In this document: positions 47,590-55,615 of the stretch, one piece after another
How positions within the stretch are numbered: position 1 is the first letter of the stretch
How the letters are laid out: every line of letters starts with the position of its first letter
Notes under the pieces: generated by a model
The model's input: the letters and a program-made list of their open reading frames with translations, nothing else
What the model was told of the DNA's origin: nothing
Database searches by the model: none
From: Glycomyces tenuis DSM 44171
GTDB taxonomy: Bacteria > Actinomycetota > Actinomycetes > Mycobacteriales > Micromonosporaceae
DNA length: 64,000 bases
Reading direction: 5' to 3'
Assembly: GCF_000427885.1 (NCBI RefSeq)
Contig: NZ_ATYW01000009.1
Location: forward strand, 182,641 to 246,640
Made by a program: the position numbers and the translations under genes

Positions 47590-48744
47590 ATGTCGACAGG
47601 CTCACCAGTCGGATCGCACCGAGTCGTCAGCCCCGCCGGGGTGCTGCCACAAGCAGCGGATGAACTGGACGACAATCCCGATATAGCCGAAAACGAGGTC
47701 AGGGTCCGCGTCGAGCGCCTCAACCTCGACGCCGCCTCCTACCGGCAGCTCCACACCGCCCACCGCGGCGACGGCGCCGCCATCCGGGCCGAGGTCCTCG
47801 AACTCATCGAGCGCCGCGGCAAGATGCACAACCCCCGCACCGGCTCCGGCGGCATGCTCATCGGCACCGTCGACGCCGTCGGCGAACGCTCCCCGCTGGG
47901 CCTCAAATCTGGCCAGAAGATCGCCACCCTCGTCTCGCTCACCCTCACGCCGCTGCGCATCGACGACGGCCTCGAACGCTGGGACGGCCTGAGCGAACAG
48001 GTCCCCGCCTCCGGGCACGCCGTCCTCTTCGCCCGCTCCATCGCCGCCGTCCTCCCCGAGCACCTGCCCGAGCCGCTCGCCCTCGCCGTCTTCGACGTCT
48101 GCGGCGCGCCCGCCCTCGTCCGCCGCGTCGTCGCCCGCCGCGCCCACGCCCGCGCGGCCGTCGCCGTCCTCGGCGCCGCCGGCAAGTCCGGCTCGCTGTC
48201 CCTGGCCGCCGCCCGCGACGCCCGCGCCGCCACCGTCCTCGGCGTCGTCCGCGACGAGGCCGAGGCCGAGCGCCTCAAGGCCACGGGCCTCGCCGACCGC
48301 GTCGCCGTCGCCGACGCCACCGAGCCGCTCGCGCTCGCCGAGGCGGTCACCGACGCCCTCGACGGCCGCGGCGCCGACGTCACCGTCGTCTGCGTCGACG
48401 TCCCCGGCTGCGAGCACGGCGCCGTCCTCTCCACCGCCGCGGGCGGCACCATCGTGTTCTTCTCCATGGCCACCTCCTTCTCCGCCGCCGCCCTCGGCGC
48501 CGAAGGGCTCGCCGCCGACGTCGAGATGCTCATCGGCAACGGCTACGTCCCCGGCCACGCCGACTACGCCCTCCAGCTCCTGAGCGCCAACCCCGCGCTC
48601 ATCGAACTGTTCGAGGACCGGACCGCTGTGCCAATCGATGGCTCGCAAGCGTCGCCAAGGGTGCCAATCGATGGCTCGCAAGCGTCGCCAAGGGTGCCGA
48701 TCAACGGCCCGCAAGCGTCGCCAAGGGAGGGCGAGGCACGATGA
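47590..48744 (+). CDS. kdd: L-erythro-3,5-diaminohexanoate dehydrogenase (Kdd)
   Basis: A 384-aa NAD-dependent dehydrogenase that oxidises and deaminates 3,5-diaminohexanoate to 5-amino-3-ketohexanoate. The N-terminal part has the Kdd pattern (LDAASYRQLH; RGKMHNPRTGSGGMLIG), then a Rossmann domain AVAVLGAAGKSGSLSLAAA and a late GGTIVFFSMATSFSAAALGAEG. GGAAGGG precedes the ATG at 47590. The last about 38 residues are an odd, low-complexity tail made of three 11-residue repeats (VPIDGSQASPR) coded by 33-bp DNA repeats; normal Kdd proteins end near the preceding FEDRT. The stop overlaps kamD (ATGA). Confidence 0.93.
   Translation: MSTGSPVGSHRVVSPAGVLPQAADELDDNPDIAENEVRVRVERLNLDAASYRQLHTAHRGDGAAIRAEVLELIERRGKMHNPRTGSGGMLIGTVDAVGERSPLGLKSGQKIATLVSLTLTPLRIDDGLERWDGLSEQVPASGHAVLFARSIAAVLPEHLPEPLALAVFDVCGAPALVRRVVARRAHARAAVAVLGAAGKSGSLSLAAARDARAATVLGVVRDEAEAERLKATGLADRVAVADATEPLALAEAVTDALDGRGADVTVVCVDVPGCEHGAVLSTAAGGTIVFFSMATSFSAAALGAEGLAADVEMLIGNGYVPGHADYALQLLSANPALIELFEDRTAVPIDGSQASPRVPIDGSQASPRVPINGPQASPREGEAR
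48628..48726 (+). repeat. Three tandem 33-bp repeats at the 3' end of kdd
   Basis: Units at 48628-48660, 48661-48693 and 48694-48726. The first two are identical; the third differs at a few bases (VPINGPQASPR versus VPIDGSQASPR). Each adds eleven codons, so the frame is kept. Likely a slippage-born, length-variable tail ending 14 bases before the kamD start. Confidence 0.95.
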
Positions 48745-50315
48745 CCGCCGCACCGCTCCTCCCACTCGACCCCGACCTGGTCGACCGCGCCCGCCGCCTC
48801 GCCGCCCAGGCCGGACGGCCCGTCGTCGACATGGCCCGCGGCCGCACCACCGTCTCGGTCGAACGCGCCACCCTCCGCCTCGCCGGGCTCACCGGCGCCG
48901 ACCCCGACGGCATCCCGTGGGTCAACCGCCTCGTCGACGCCGTCGCCGAGCAGACCGGCATCGAGCACGGCGCGGCCCTGCCCGTCTTCCACGCCCTCGC
49001 CCGAGGGCACCACCCCGACCTCACCCGCCTCGCGCACGCCAGTGCCGCCGGCGGCGTCGAGTTCGAACTGCCCACGGGCAGAGCGGCCGAGACCGCCCGC
49101 GAGCTCGCCCGCGCCGCCGTCGGCACCGGACTCGACCGGATCGACGCCCAGCGGCGCGCCCGCGCCGACATGGTCGCCGAGATCGGCGACCCGCCCCAGC
49201 GGCCCTGGATCTACCTCATCGTCGCCACCGGCGACATCTACGAGGACATGCCCCAGGCCCAGGCCGCCGCCAGAGCCGGGGCCGACATCATCGCCGTGAT
49301 CCGCTCCACCGGGCAGTCCCTCCTCGACTACGTCCCCGAAGGCGCCACCCGGGAAGGCTTCGCCGGAACCTACGCCACCGGCGAGAACTTCCGGCTCATG
49401 CGCGCCGCGCTCGACGAGACCTCCCGCGAGCTCGGCCGGTACGTGCGGCTGTGCAACTACGCCTCGGGCCTGTGCATGCCCGAGATCGCCGCGCTCGCCG
49501 GGATGAACCGGCTCGACATGATGCTCAACGACTGCATGTACGGCATCCTGTTCCGCGACATCAACCCGATCCGCACCTTCGTCGACCAGCGCTTCAGCCG
49601 CCAGATCCACAGCAGAGCGGGGATACTCATCAACACCGGCGAGGACAACTACCTCACCACCGCCGACGCCGTCGAGGCCGCCCACACCGTCACCGTCTCC
49701 CAGCTGCTCAACGAGTACTTCGCGCACGAGGCGGGACTGCCCGACGAACTCCTCGGCCTCGGGCACGCCTTCGAGATCAACCCCGAACTGCCCGAGTCGT
49801 TCCGGCTCGAACTGGCCCACGCGCTGCTCGCGCGCCGGCTGTTCCCCGACGCGCCCCTGAAATGGATGCCGCCGACCAAGCACATGACCGGCGACGTCTT
49901 CCGCGGCAACCTCCTCGACGGCTTCTTCAACCTCGCGGGGGTCATGACCGGGCAGTCGATCCTGCTGGTCGGCATGATGACCGAAGCGGTCGTCACGCCC
50001 TGGCTCTCGGACCGGGACATCGCCCTCCAGAACGTCCGCTATGTCTTGAACGCCTGCTCAGGGCTGGTCGAGGACTTCCACCCGCCCGCCGGCGGCTTCA
50101 TCGCGAACCGCGCCGGCCAGGTGCTCGGCGAAGCGGTCGATCTCCTGGAACGCATCGTCGACGACGGGCTCCTGAACGCCATCGCCGACGGCACCTTCGG
50201 CATCATGAAGCGCCCCGCCGACGGCGGCCGCGGTCTCGAAGGCGTCGCCGAACGCGCCGACGACTACTTCAACCCCGCGAGCGAAGCCCTCGAATCCGGC
50301 GAGGGGGACCGATGA
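48741..50315 (+). CDS. kamD: Lysine 5,6-aminomutase alpha subunit
   Basis: A 524-aa PLP- and B12-dependent mutase large subunit that moves the terminal amino group of beta-lysine to carbon 5. Recognisable blocks include RPWIYLIVATGDIYEDMPQAQAAA in pieces, GADIIAVIRSTGQSLLDYVPEG, NYASGLCMPEIA, and MPPTKHMTGDVFRGN. Length is that of the clostridial alpha subunit. The ATG at 48741 overlaps the kdd stop, and its stop overlaps kamE; translation of the set is clearly coupled. Confidence 0.96.
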   Translation: MTAAPLLPLDPDLVDRARRLAAQAGRPVVDMARGRTTVSVERATLRLAGLTGADPDGIPWVNRLVDAVAEQTGIEHGAALPVFHALARGHHPDLTRLAHASAAGGVEFELPTGRAAETARELARAAVGTGLDRIDAQRRARADMVAEIGDPPQRPWIYLIVATGDIYEDMPQAQAAARAGADIIAVIRSTGQSLLDYVPEGATREGFAGTYATGENFRLMRAALDETSRELGRYVRLCNYASGLCMPEIAALAGMNRLDMMLNDCMYGILFRDINPIRTFVDQRFSRQIHSRAGILINTGEDNYLTTADAVEAAHTVTVSQLLNEYFAHEAGLPDELLGLGHAFEINPELPESFRLELAHALLARRLFPDAPLKWMPPTKHMTGDVFRGNLLDGFFNLAGVMTGQSILLVGMMTEAVVTPWLSDRDIALQNVRYVLNACSGLVEDFHPPAGGFIANRAGQVLGEAVDLLERIVDDGLLNAIADGTFGIMKRPADGGRGLEGVAERADDYFNPASEALESGEGDR

Positions 50316-51052
50316 GCGGGATCGTCCGCCCCTACGGCGACACCACCGGCGACGGCATGGTGCAGCTCTCCTTCACCCTCCCCGTGCCCCACGACAAACG
50401 CGCCGAGGGCGCTGCCGCCCAGCTCGCGGCCAAGATGGGGCTCGACAACGCGATGATCGTCCACGCCAAGGCGATCGGCGCGGGCCACACCTTCTTCGTC
50501 GTCTACGGCGCCGCGAGGCACCTGGTGAACCTCGACGAGGTCGAGGTCGTCGAGCGCGACTACCCGCTCTTGAGCCCCAAGGAGGTCAACGACCTCGTCA
50601 AGGAGCGCCTCGGCCGCAAACTGTGCGTCGTCGGCGCCTGCATCGGCACCGACGCCCACACCGTCGGCATCGACGCGATCCTCAACATCAAGGGCGTGGC
50701 GGGGGAGAAGGGCCTGGAGTACTACCGGGAGCTGCGCGTGGTCAACCTCGGCGCCCAGGTCGCCGTCCCCGACCTCGTCAACCGCGCCCTCAAAGAGGAG
50801 GCGGACGCCGTCCTGGTCAGCCAGGTCGTCACCCAGAAGGACGCCCACCTCCACAACACCCGCGAGATGGCCGCCGCCTTCCGCGAGGCCCTCCCGCCCG
50901 GCAAGCGGCCCCTGCTCGTCGTCGGCGGTCCGCGCTTCGACGAGCGCGCCGCCGCCGAACTCGGCGTCGACCGCGTCTTCTCGCGCGGCACCACACCGGG
51001 CGACGTCGCCTCCTACCTCGTCCACCGCATCATCAAGGAAGCAGCCGCATGA
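50312..51052 (+). CDS. kamE: Lysine 5,6-aminomutase beta subunit
   Basis: A 246-aa cobalamin-binding small subunit. The B12 motif DxHxxG is present as DAHTVGIDAILNIKG, with base-off histidine His116, followed by the Rossmann-like domain (VVNLGAQVAVPDLV; ADAVLVSQVVTQKD; LLVVGGPRFDERAA). In the known enzyme PLP is bound by a beta-subunit lysine; Lys133 in GEKGLE is the likely equivalent. The ATG at 50312 overlaps the kamD stop; the kamE stop overlaps kal. Confidence 0.96.
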   Translation: MSGIVRPYGDTTGDGMVQLSFTLPVPHDKRAEGAAAQLAAKMGLDNAMIVHAKAIGAGHTFFVVYGAARHLVNLDEVEVVERDYPLLSPKEVNDLVKERLGRKLCVVGACIGTDAHTVGIDAILNIKGVAGEKGLEYYRELRVVNLGAQVAVPDLVNRALKEEADAVLVSQVVTQKDAHLHNTREMAAAFREALPPGKRPLLVVGGPRFDERAAAELGVDRVFSRGTTPGDVASYLVHRIIKEAAA

Positions 51053-51429
51053 CCAGCCACGACGGACTCACCGTGACCCACCGGCGCTACGTCCCGCACA
51101 GCCACGCCCACTACGGCGGGAGCCTCGTCGACGGCGCCTACGCGCTCGGCATGTTCGGCGACGTGGCCACGGAGATCTGCATCCGCACCGACGGCGACGA
51201 GGGACTCTTCGCGTCCTACTCGGACGTGCAGTTCAAGGCCGCGATCCGAGCCGGGGACGTCGTGGAGGCGACCGGGACGGTCACCCGCACCGGCGCCCGC
51301 AGCCGCACCGTCGAGTTCACGTTGACCGTCGTGTGCCGCGCCGACCCGGACCGGAGCGAATCGGCCGCGACCGTCCTCGGCGAGCCGATCACCGCCACCA
51401 CGGCCACCGGCACCGTCGTGGTGCCATGA
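51049..51429 (+). CDS. kal: 3-aminobutyryl-CoA ammonia lyase (Kal)
   Basis: A 126-aa hot-dog-fold lyase that eliminates ammonia from L-3-aminobutyryl-CoA to give crotonyl-CoA, the last dedicated step of the pathway. The N-terminal RRYVPHSHAHYGGSLVDGAYALGMFGDVA pattern (quoted in part) holds the active-site region, followed by SYSDVQFKAAIRAGDVVEATG. Length is normal. Overlaps both neighbours by ATGA junctions. Confidence 0.93.
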   Translation: MTSHDGLTVTHRRYVPHSHAHYGGSLVDGAYALGMFGDVATEICIRTDGDEGLFASYSDVQFKAAIRAGDVVEATGTVTRTGARSRTVEFTLTVVCRADPDRSESAATVLGEPITATTATGTVVVP

Positions 51430-52766
51430 CGAACGCCGTCATGTGCGTCGACGTCGGCTCGACCTACACCAAGGCCGCCGCCGTCGACGCCGCCACCGGT
51501 GTGCTCCTCGGGACGGCATCGCATCCGACCACACTCGGCACCGACGTCATGGACGGTCTGACCGCGGCCGCCGAGGCGGCGGTCCCGCCAGGGGCGAACG
51601 TGATCGACACCTTGGTGTGCTCCTCGGCCGGAGGCGGCCTGCGGCTGGGGGTGATCGGCAACGAGCCGCTGGTGACGGCCAGGGCGGCCTACCGAGCGGG
51701 GCTCTCGGCCGGAGCCAGAGTGGTGGAGGTCTGCGCCGGTGCCATCGGAGCGGCCGACATGGAGCGGCTCGCCGAGGCCCGACCGGACGTCCTGCTGCTG
51801 GCGGGAGGCACCGACGGCGGCGACGAGACCGCGCTCAGGACCCATGCCGAGGCCCTGGCCGCCTCCGGGGTCCGCGTCCCGGTCGTCTTCGCGGGCAACG
51901 CCGCGGCGGCGGCGGACATACGCAAGCTCCTCACCGGTGCCGGACTCGATCTGACCTGTGTGGACAATGTCCTGCCGCGCATAGGCGACCTCAGCCCCGT
52001 CCCCGCGCGGACCGCGCTCCGCGAGGTGTTCCTGCGCCATGTGATCGCGGGGAAGCACCTCTCGGCCCGAGCCGACTTCACCGACATGGTCAAGGCCGCC
52101 ACCCCGGACGCCGTTCTGACCGGCATCGAGCTCCTGACCGACCTGCTCGGTGAGGACCTGCTCGCGGTGGACGTCGGCGGCGCGACCACCGACGTGTACT
52201 CGGTGCTCACGCCCGACGCTGAGCGCAGTGGTCCGCGCGCCGAAGCCGCCGGAACCGCCTGGCGCTCGAGAACGGTCGAAGGCGACCTGGGCGTGCGCCA
52301 CACGGCGACCGGCGTCGTCGAGGCGGCCGAGGCCGACGGTCTCGATGTCCCCGCCGCGATCCGCGGCGCCGCTCGCCACCGCGCCGAACACCCCGACTTC
52401 AGGGCGGAGACCGAAGCGGAGCAAAGGATCGACGCCGAACTGAGCGCGCTCGCGGCGACCGTGGCGGTCGGCCGCCATGCCAGAGGCGAGCGCATCGGCG
52501 GCCCGACCGAGCCGCTCCGAGGCGGCAAGGACCTGGCCGCGGTCGAACTCGTGATCGGCTCGGGAGGCGTCCTGCGACGAGATCCCGAATCACCGCAGTG
52601 GCTCAGCGAAGCGGTCTGCGACCACACCGCCGGAGGATTCCGCCCGCCGACCGCCGCCAGAGTCGTCATCGACGCCTCCTATGCGCTCGCCCCGGCCGGA
52701 CTCCTGGTCACCGCCGGGCACCGGCAAGCCGCCGAGGCACTGCTGCTGTCGGCCTTCGACGTCTGA
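51426..52766 (+). CDS. MutL/GlmL-family ATPase, predicted reactivase of lysine 5,6-aminomutase
   Basis: A 446-aa ASKHA-fold ATPase of the MutL (glutamate mutase L) family. CVDVGSTYTKAAAVD is the first phosphate-binding motif, VLLLAGGTDGGDE the second, and LLAVDVGGATTDVYS the third; GSGGVLRRDP closes the fold. Such proteins reactivate or guard B12-dependent mutases. Glutamate mutase genes are absent here, and the gene is translationally coupled behind kamDE-kal, so the client is most likely KamDE; this role corresponds to the KamB-type protein of fermenters. The MutS-like partner (KamC) is not seen. Stop lies 12 bases from the convergent TetR-type gene. Confidence 0.85.
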   Translation: MTNAVMCVDVGSTYTKAAAVDAATGVLLGTASHPTTLGTDVMDGLTAAAEAAVPPGANVIDTLVCSSAGGGLRLGVIGNEPLVTARAAYRAGLSAGARVVEVCAGAIGAADMERLAEARPDVLLLAGGTDGGDETALRTHAEALAASGVRVPVVFAGNAAAAADIRKLLTGAGLDLTCVDNVLPRIGDLSPVPARTALREVFLRHVIAGKHLSARADFTDMVKAATPDAVLTGIELLTDLLGEDLLAVDVGGATTDVYSVLTPDAERSGPRAEAAGTAWRSRTVEGDLGVRHTATGVVEAAEADGLDVPAAIRGAARHRAEHPDFRAETEAEQRIDAELSALAATVAVGRHARGERIGGPTEPLRGGKDLAAVELVIGSGGVLRRDPESPQWLSEAVCDHTAGGFRPPTAARVVIDASYALAPAGLLVTAGHRQAAEALLLSAFDV

Positions 52767-52778
52767 GAACGGCCCCGT

Positions 52779-53378
52779 TCACGGGCGCGGCCGGAGCCCG
52801 TCGAAGACCACCCCCAGCGCCCGCCCGCGCAGCGCGCGGTCGCTCCGCAACTGCTCGGCGGTCCGCGCGGCTCCTATGAGGATGGCGTTCAGCTCCTCCA
52901 CGCCCACGTCGCGGCGCACGGCTCCGCCGTCCTGTGCGCGCGCCAGCAGGCGTCCGACGGCGGCGGTCAGCTCCGCCCTCGCCACCGGGTAGTCCCCGCC
53001 TGCGGCTCTCGCGGCCACGTCGACGCCGGTGGCGGCGAGGGCGTCGGCGAAGGCGTGCTTGGTCGCGGCCAACTCCGCCCACGTCTCCAGAAAGCCGAAG
53101 AACGCGCCGCCGGGATCCGGCGAGTCCGCCAGCTCGCGAGCGCGCTCGGCCAGCCGCCGCAGCCGCCCGATGAACACCGCCTCGACCAGGTCCGGCTTGG
53201 TGGGGAAGTGTCTGAACACGGTGCCGACGGCCACCCCGGCCTCGCCGGCGACCGCTTCGGTCGAGGCCTCCGGCCCCTTCGCGTCGAAGACGGCCTCGGC
53301 CGCGGCGAGGATGCGCTCGCGGTTGCGGCGCGCGTCGGCGCGCAGCGGCCGGCCTTCACCCGCCCTGGGTTCGCTCAT
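52779..53378 (-). CDS. TetR-family regulator
   Basis: A 199-aa repressor. The HTH is at about residues 15-60 (ERILAAAEAVFDAKGPEASTEAVAGEAGVAVGTVFRHFPTKPDLVEAVF in pieces), with the C-terminal SBP-type ligand domain (about 80-199) typical of the group that controls SDR and efflux genes. The ATG at 53378 is preceded by GGAGAGG. It is divergent from an SDR gene, and the shared promoter has two matching operator dyads. Confidence 0.92.
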   Translation of the reverse strand: MSEPRAGEGRPLRADARRNRERILAAAEAVFDAKGPEASTEAVAGEAGVAVGTVFRHFPTKPDLVEAVFIGRLRRLAERARELADSPDPGGAFFGFLETWAELAATKHAFADALAATGVDVAARAAGGDYPVARAELTAAVGRLLARAQDGGAVRRDVGVEELNAILIGAARTAEQLRSDRALRGRALGVVFDGLRPRP

Positions 53379-53399
53379 GCGGTCCGCCTCTCCGGTACG

Positions 53400-53451
53400 T
53401 TGACAAGATGAGTCTCCACTCATATTATAAAGATGAGCTTTCACTCATCTT
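53400..53451. promoter_or_regulatory. SDR promoter with two TetR-type operators
   Basis: TTGACA (53400-53405), 17-base spacer, TATTAT (53423-53428): a near-consensus promoter for the SDR gene. Operator 1, ATGAGT-CTCC-ACTCAT (53408-53423), fills the spacer; operator 2, AAGATGAG-CTTTCA-CTCATCTT (53430-53451), lies just downstream. Shared core GATGAGY-N4-ACTCAT; centres 25 bp apart. On the minus strand TATAAT (53429-53424) may serve the regulator gene. Confidence 0.8.
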
Positions 53452-53466
53452 ATAGGAGACAACACC

Positions 53467-54345
53467 ATGACCACTGTCGTGATGACCGGCGGCACCTCGG
53501 GAATCGGCGCGGTCGCCGCCGCGCGCCTCCGCGAAGCCGGAGCGAGACTGCTCATCGGCGGACGCACCGCCGGCGACGGCGTCCTGCGGCTCGACCTCGC
53601 CGACGCGCGAAGCGTCCGCGCCTTCGCCGCCACGGCCGCCGACCGCCTCGACGGCGCCCCCATCGACGCGCTCGTGCTGAACGCCGGCCTCTCCTTCGCC
53701 ACCGACCGCAACCGCACCGCCGACGGCGTCGAGACCACCTTCGCCGTCAACCACCTCTCGCAGTACCTCCTGTTGCGGCTGCTGCTGCCCCGCCTCGCCG
53801 AAGGCGCGCGCGTCGTCCTCACCTCCAGCTCCACCCACGACCCCGAGCACGCGGGCGTCCTGCCCGCGCCCCGCCACGCCGACGCGGCGCTGCTGGCCGA
53901 CCCCGATCGCGACCCCGCGCGAGACCCGAAACGGGCCGGCGGGCACGCCTACACCGCCTCCAAACTGTGCAACGTGCTCACCGTCGAAGCGCTCAACACG
54001 CGGGCCGAGGCCAGAGAGCGCCGGATCACCGCGATCGCCTACGACCCCGGCCCCACGCCCGGGACCGGCCTCTCGCGGGACTTCAGCCCCGGCGTCAAAC
54101 TCGTCTGGACCCTGCTCGGATCCCCGCTCGGCCGCCTGATGCCGCGGTTCAGCTCGCGCGCCGCCGCCGGAGGAACCATGGCCCGGCTGGCCCTCGGCGA
54201 GATCGAACCCCCGGCAGGCCGCCGCTACGTCGCCCTCAGGCGCGGCAGGCCGCAGTGGACCGACCCTTCGGAGCTCGCCCGCGACCCGAAGGCGCGCGAC
54301 GCGCTCTGGAACGACAGCGCCGCGATGCTGGACCTCGAAGCCTGA
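53467..54345 (+). CDS. Short-chain dehydrogenase/reductase (retinol-dehydrogenase-like)
   Basis: A 292-aa classical SDR. The cofactor motif TGGTSGIG is at residues 7-14, NAG (about 73-75) and SSSTHD (serine region) follow, and the active-site pair is in YTASK. The C-terminal part with ITAIAYDPGPTPGTGLSRDF is typical of the WWOX/protochlorophyllide-reductase-like subgroup. AGGAG lies nine bases before the ATG. It is driven by a strong promoter that the divergent TetR-type regulator should repress. Substrate unknown; detoxification of a carbonyl compound is possible. Confidence 0.9.
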   Translation: MTTVVMTGGTSGIGAVAAARLREAGARLLIGGRTAGDGVLRLDLADARSVRAFAATAADRLDGAPIDALVLNAGLSFATDRNRTADGVETTFAVNHLSQYLLLRLLLPRLAEGARVVLTSSSTHDPEHAGVLPAPRHADAALLADPDRDPARDPKRAGGHAYTASKLCNVLTVEALNTRAEARERRITAIAYDPGPTPGTGLSRDFSPGVKLVWTLLGSPLGRLMPRFSSRAAAGGTMARLALGEIEPPAGRRYVALRRGRPQWTDPSELARDPKARDALWNDSAAMLDLEA

Positions 54346-54397
54346 CTGCGGTACAACTGCGAGGGCCCGAGCCGCGTCCGCTTCCGAGGAGGCCCGC

Positions 54398-55579
54398 ATG
54401 TCCGCCGATACTCCGTCTCCGCCGCGCTGGCACCGGCCGATGGCCCCGCGCCGCGCCGACGAGGCCCACCGCGCCGCCACTCCGCTCGAACTGCTCTACG
54501 ACCTCGTGTTCGTCGTCGCCATCGCCCAAGCGGCCGTGGGCCTCCACCACGCCCTCGCCGAAGCCCACTGGCAGAGCGGGATCGTCGGCTACGCCATGGT
54601 CTTCTTCGCGATCTGGTGGGCCTGGCTCAACTTCGCGTGGTTCGCCTCGGCCTACGACACCGACGACACCCTCTACCGGATCGCGGTCATGGTCCAGATG
54701 GCCGGGGCGCTCATCCTCGCCGCGGGCATCGAATCGGCCTTCGAGCACCGCGACTTCCTGGTCGTCACCATCGGCTACACCGTGATCCGCCTGGCGATGG
54801 TGTCCCAGTGGCTGCGCGCGGCCCGCGCCGACACCGGGCACCGCGCCGCCTGCCTGCGATACGCCGTCGGACTCACCATCGTCCAGATCGGATGGCTGTC
54901 GATCCTGGCGCTGCCCGACTCGGCCCGCGGCATCGCCTTCGCGGTCATGGTGTGCGCCGAACTGGCCGTGCCCGTCATCGCCGAGCGGGCCTCCGCCACC
55001 ACCTGGCACCCCCACCACATCAGCGAGCGCTACAGCCTGTTCACCATCATCGTGCTCGGCGAGACCGTCCTGGCCTCGACACTGGCCGTCAAAGCCGCCT
55101 TCGACACCGGCCACGACCGAGTCCAGGTCCTCGTCACCGCGGCGGCCGGACTGGTCGTCCTCTTCTCGATGTGGTGGCTCTACTTCGACCGGCCCGTCCA
55201 CGACCTCCTCACCAACCTGCGCATGGGATTCCGCTGGGGCTACGGCCACTACTTCGTCTTCGCCTCGGCCGCCGCGGTCGGCGCCGGTACGGAGATCGCC
55301 GTCGAATCGATCGAGGGCGAGACTCACCTCGGCCCGATCGCCTCCGCGGCCCCCGTGGCGGTGGCCGTCGCCGTCTACGTCCTCAGCGTCTGGGGCCTCC
55401 AGGTCCTGCCGCGCGGCCGCGGCCAGTTGGCCTGGGCCTATCCGCTGTGCGCGGCCCTGGTGCTCGCCTCCGCCTTCGCGCCCCAGACCCTCGTGGTCAT
55501 CGCGCTGCTCCTGGCGGGACTGGTGGCCTGGACGGTCGCCGTCAATCACCGCGAGGCCGTCCGGTTCCCGGCGAGCTGA
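54398..55579 (+). CDS. LtrA-family membrane protein (low temperature requirement A)
   Basis: A 393-aa polytopic membrane protein of the LtrA family. The start RRADEAHRAATPLELLYDLVFVVAIAQA, given in part, and the middle HISERYSLFTIIVLGETVLASTLA are hallmarks; about eleven hydrophobic segments follow. The family name comes from a Listeria cold-growth mutant and the molecular role is unknown. GAGGAGG precedes the ATG. It may be co-transcribed with the SDR in front (52-base gap). Confidence 0.9.
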   Translation: MSADTPSPPRWHRPMAPRRADEAHRAATPLELLYDLVFVVAIAQAAVGLHHALAEAHWQSGIVGYAMVFFAIWWAWLNFAWFASAYDTDDTLYRIAVMVQMAGALILAAGIESAFEHRDFLVVTIGYTVIRLAMVSQWLRAARADTGHRAACLRYAVGLTIVQIGWLSILALPDSARGIAFAVMVCAELAVPVIAERASATTWHPHHISERYSLFTIIVLGETVLASTLAVKAAFDTGHDRVQVLVTAAAGLVVLFSMWWLYFDRPVHDLLTNLRMGFRWGYGHYFVFASAAAVGAGTEIAVESIEGETHLGPIASAAPVAVAVAVYVLSVWGLQVLPRGRGQLAWAYPLCAALVLASAFAPQTLVVIALLLAGLVAWTVAVNHREAVRFPAS

Positions 55580-55600
55580 GCCCGCGCGCCCCGCGGCCGA

Positions 55601-55606
55601 TACGAT
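55601..55606 (+). promoter_or_regulatory. Minus-10 box of the AfsR-like regulator gene (leaderless)
   Basis: TACGAT lies nine bases before the ATG at 55616 and no ribosome site is present, the arrangement of a leaderless actinobacterial transcript. Confidence 0.55.
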
Positions 55607-55615
55607 GGCGACACG

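Noticed and set aside
48628-48726. 33-bp repeats considered as a CRISPR array
   Set aside because: Units are directly adjacent without spacers, lie in a coding frame, and there are no cas genes.
52767-52778. A terminator after the lysine cluster
   Set aside because: Only 12 bases separate the convergent stops and no stem of useful length can be formed.
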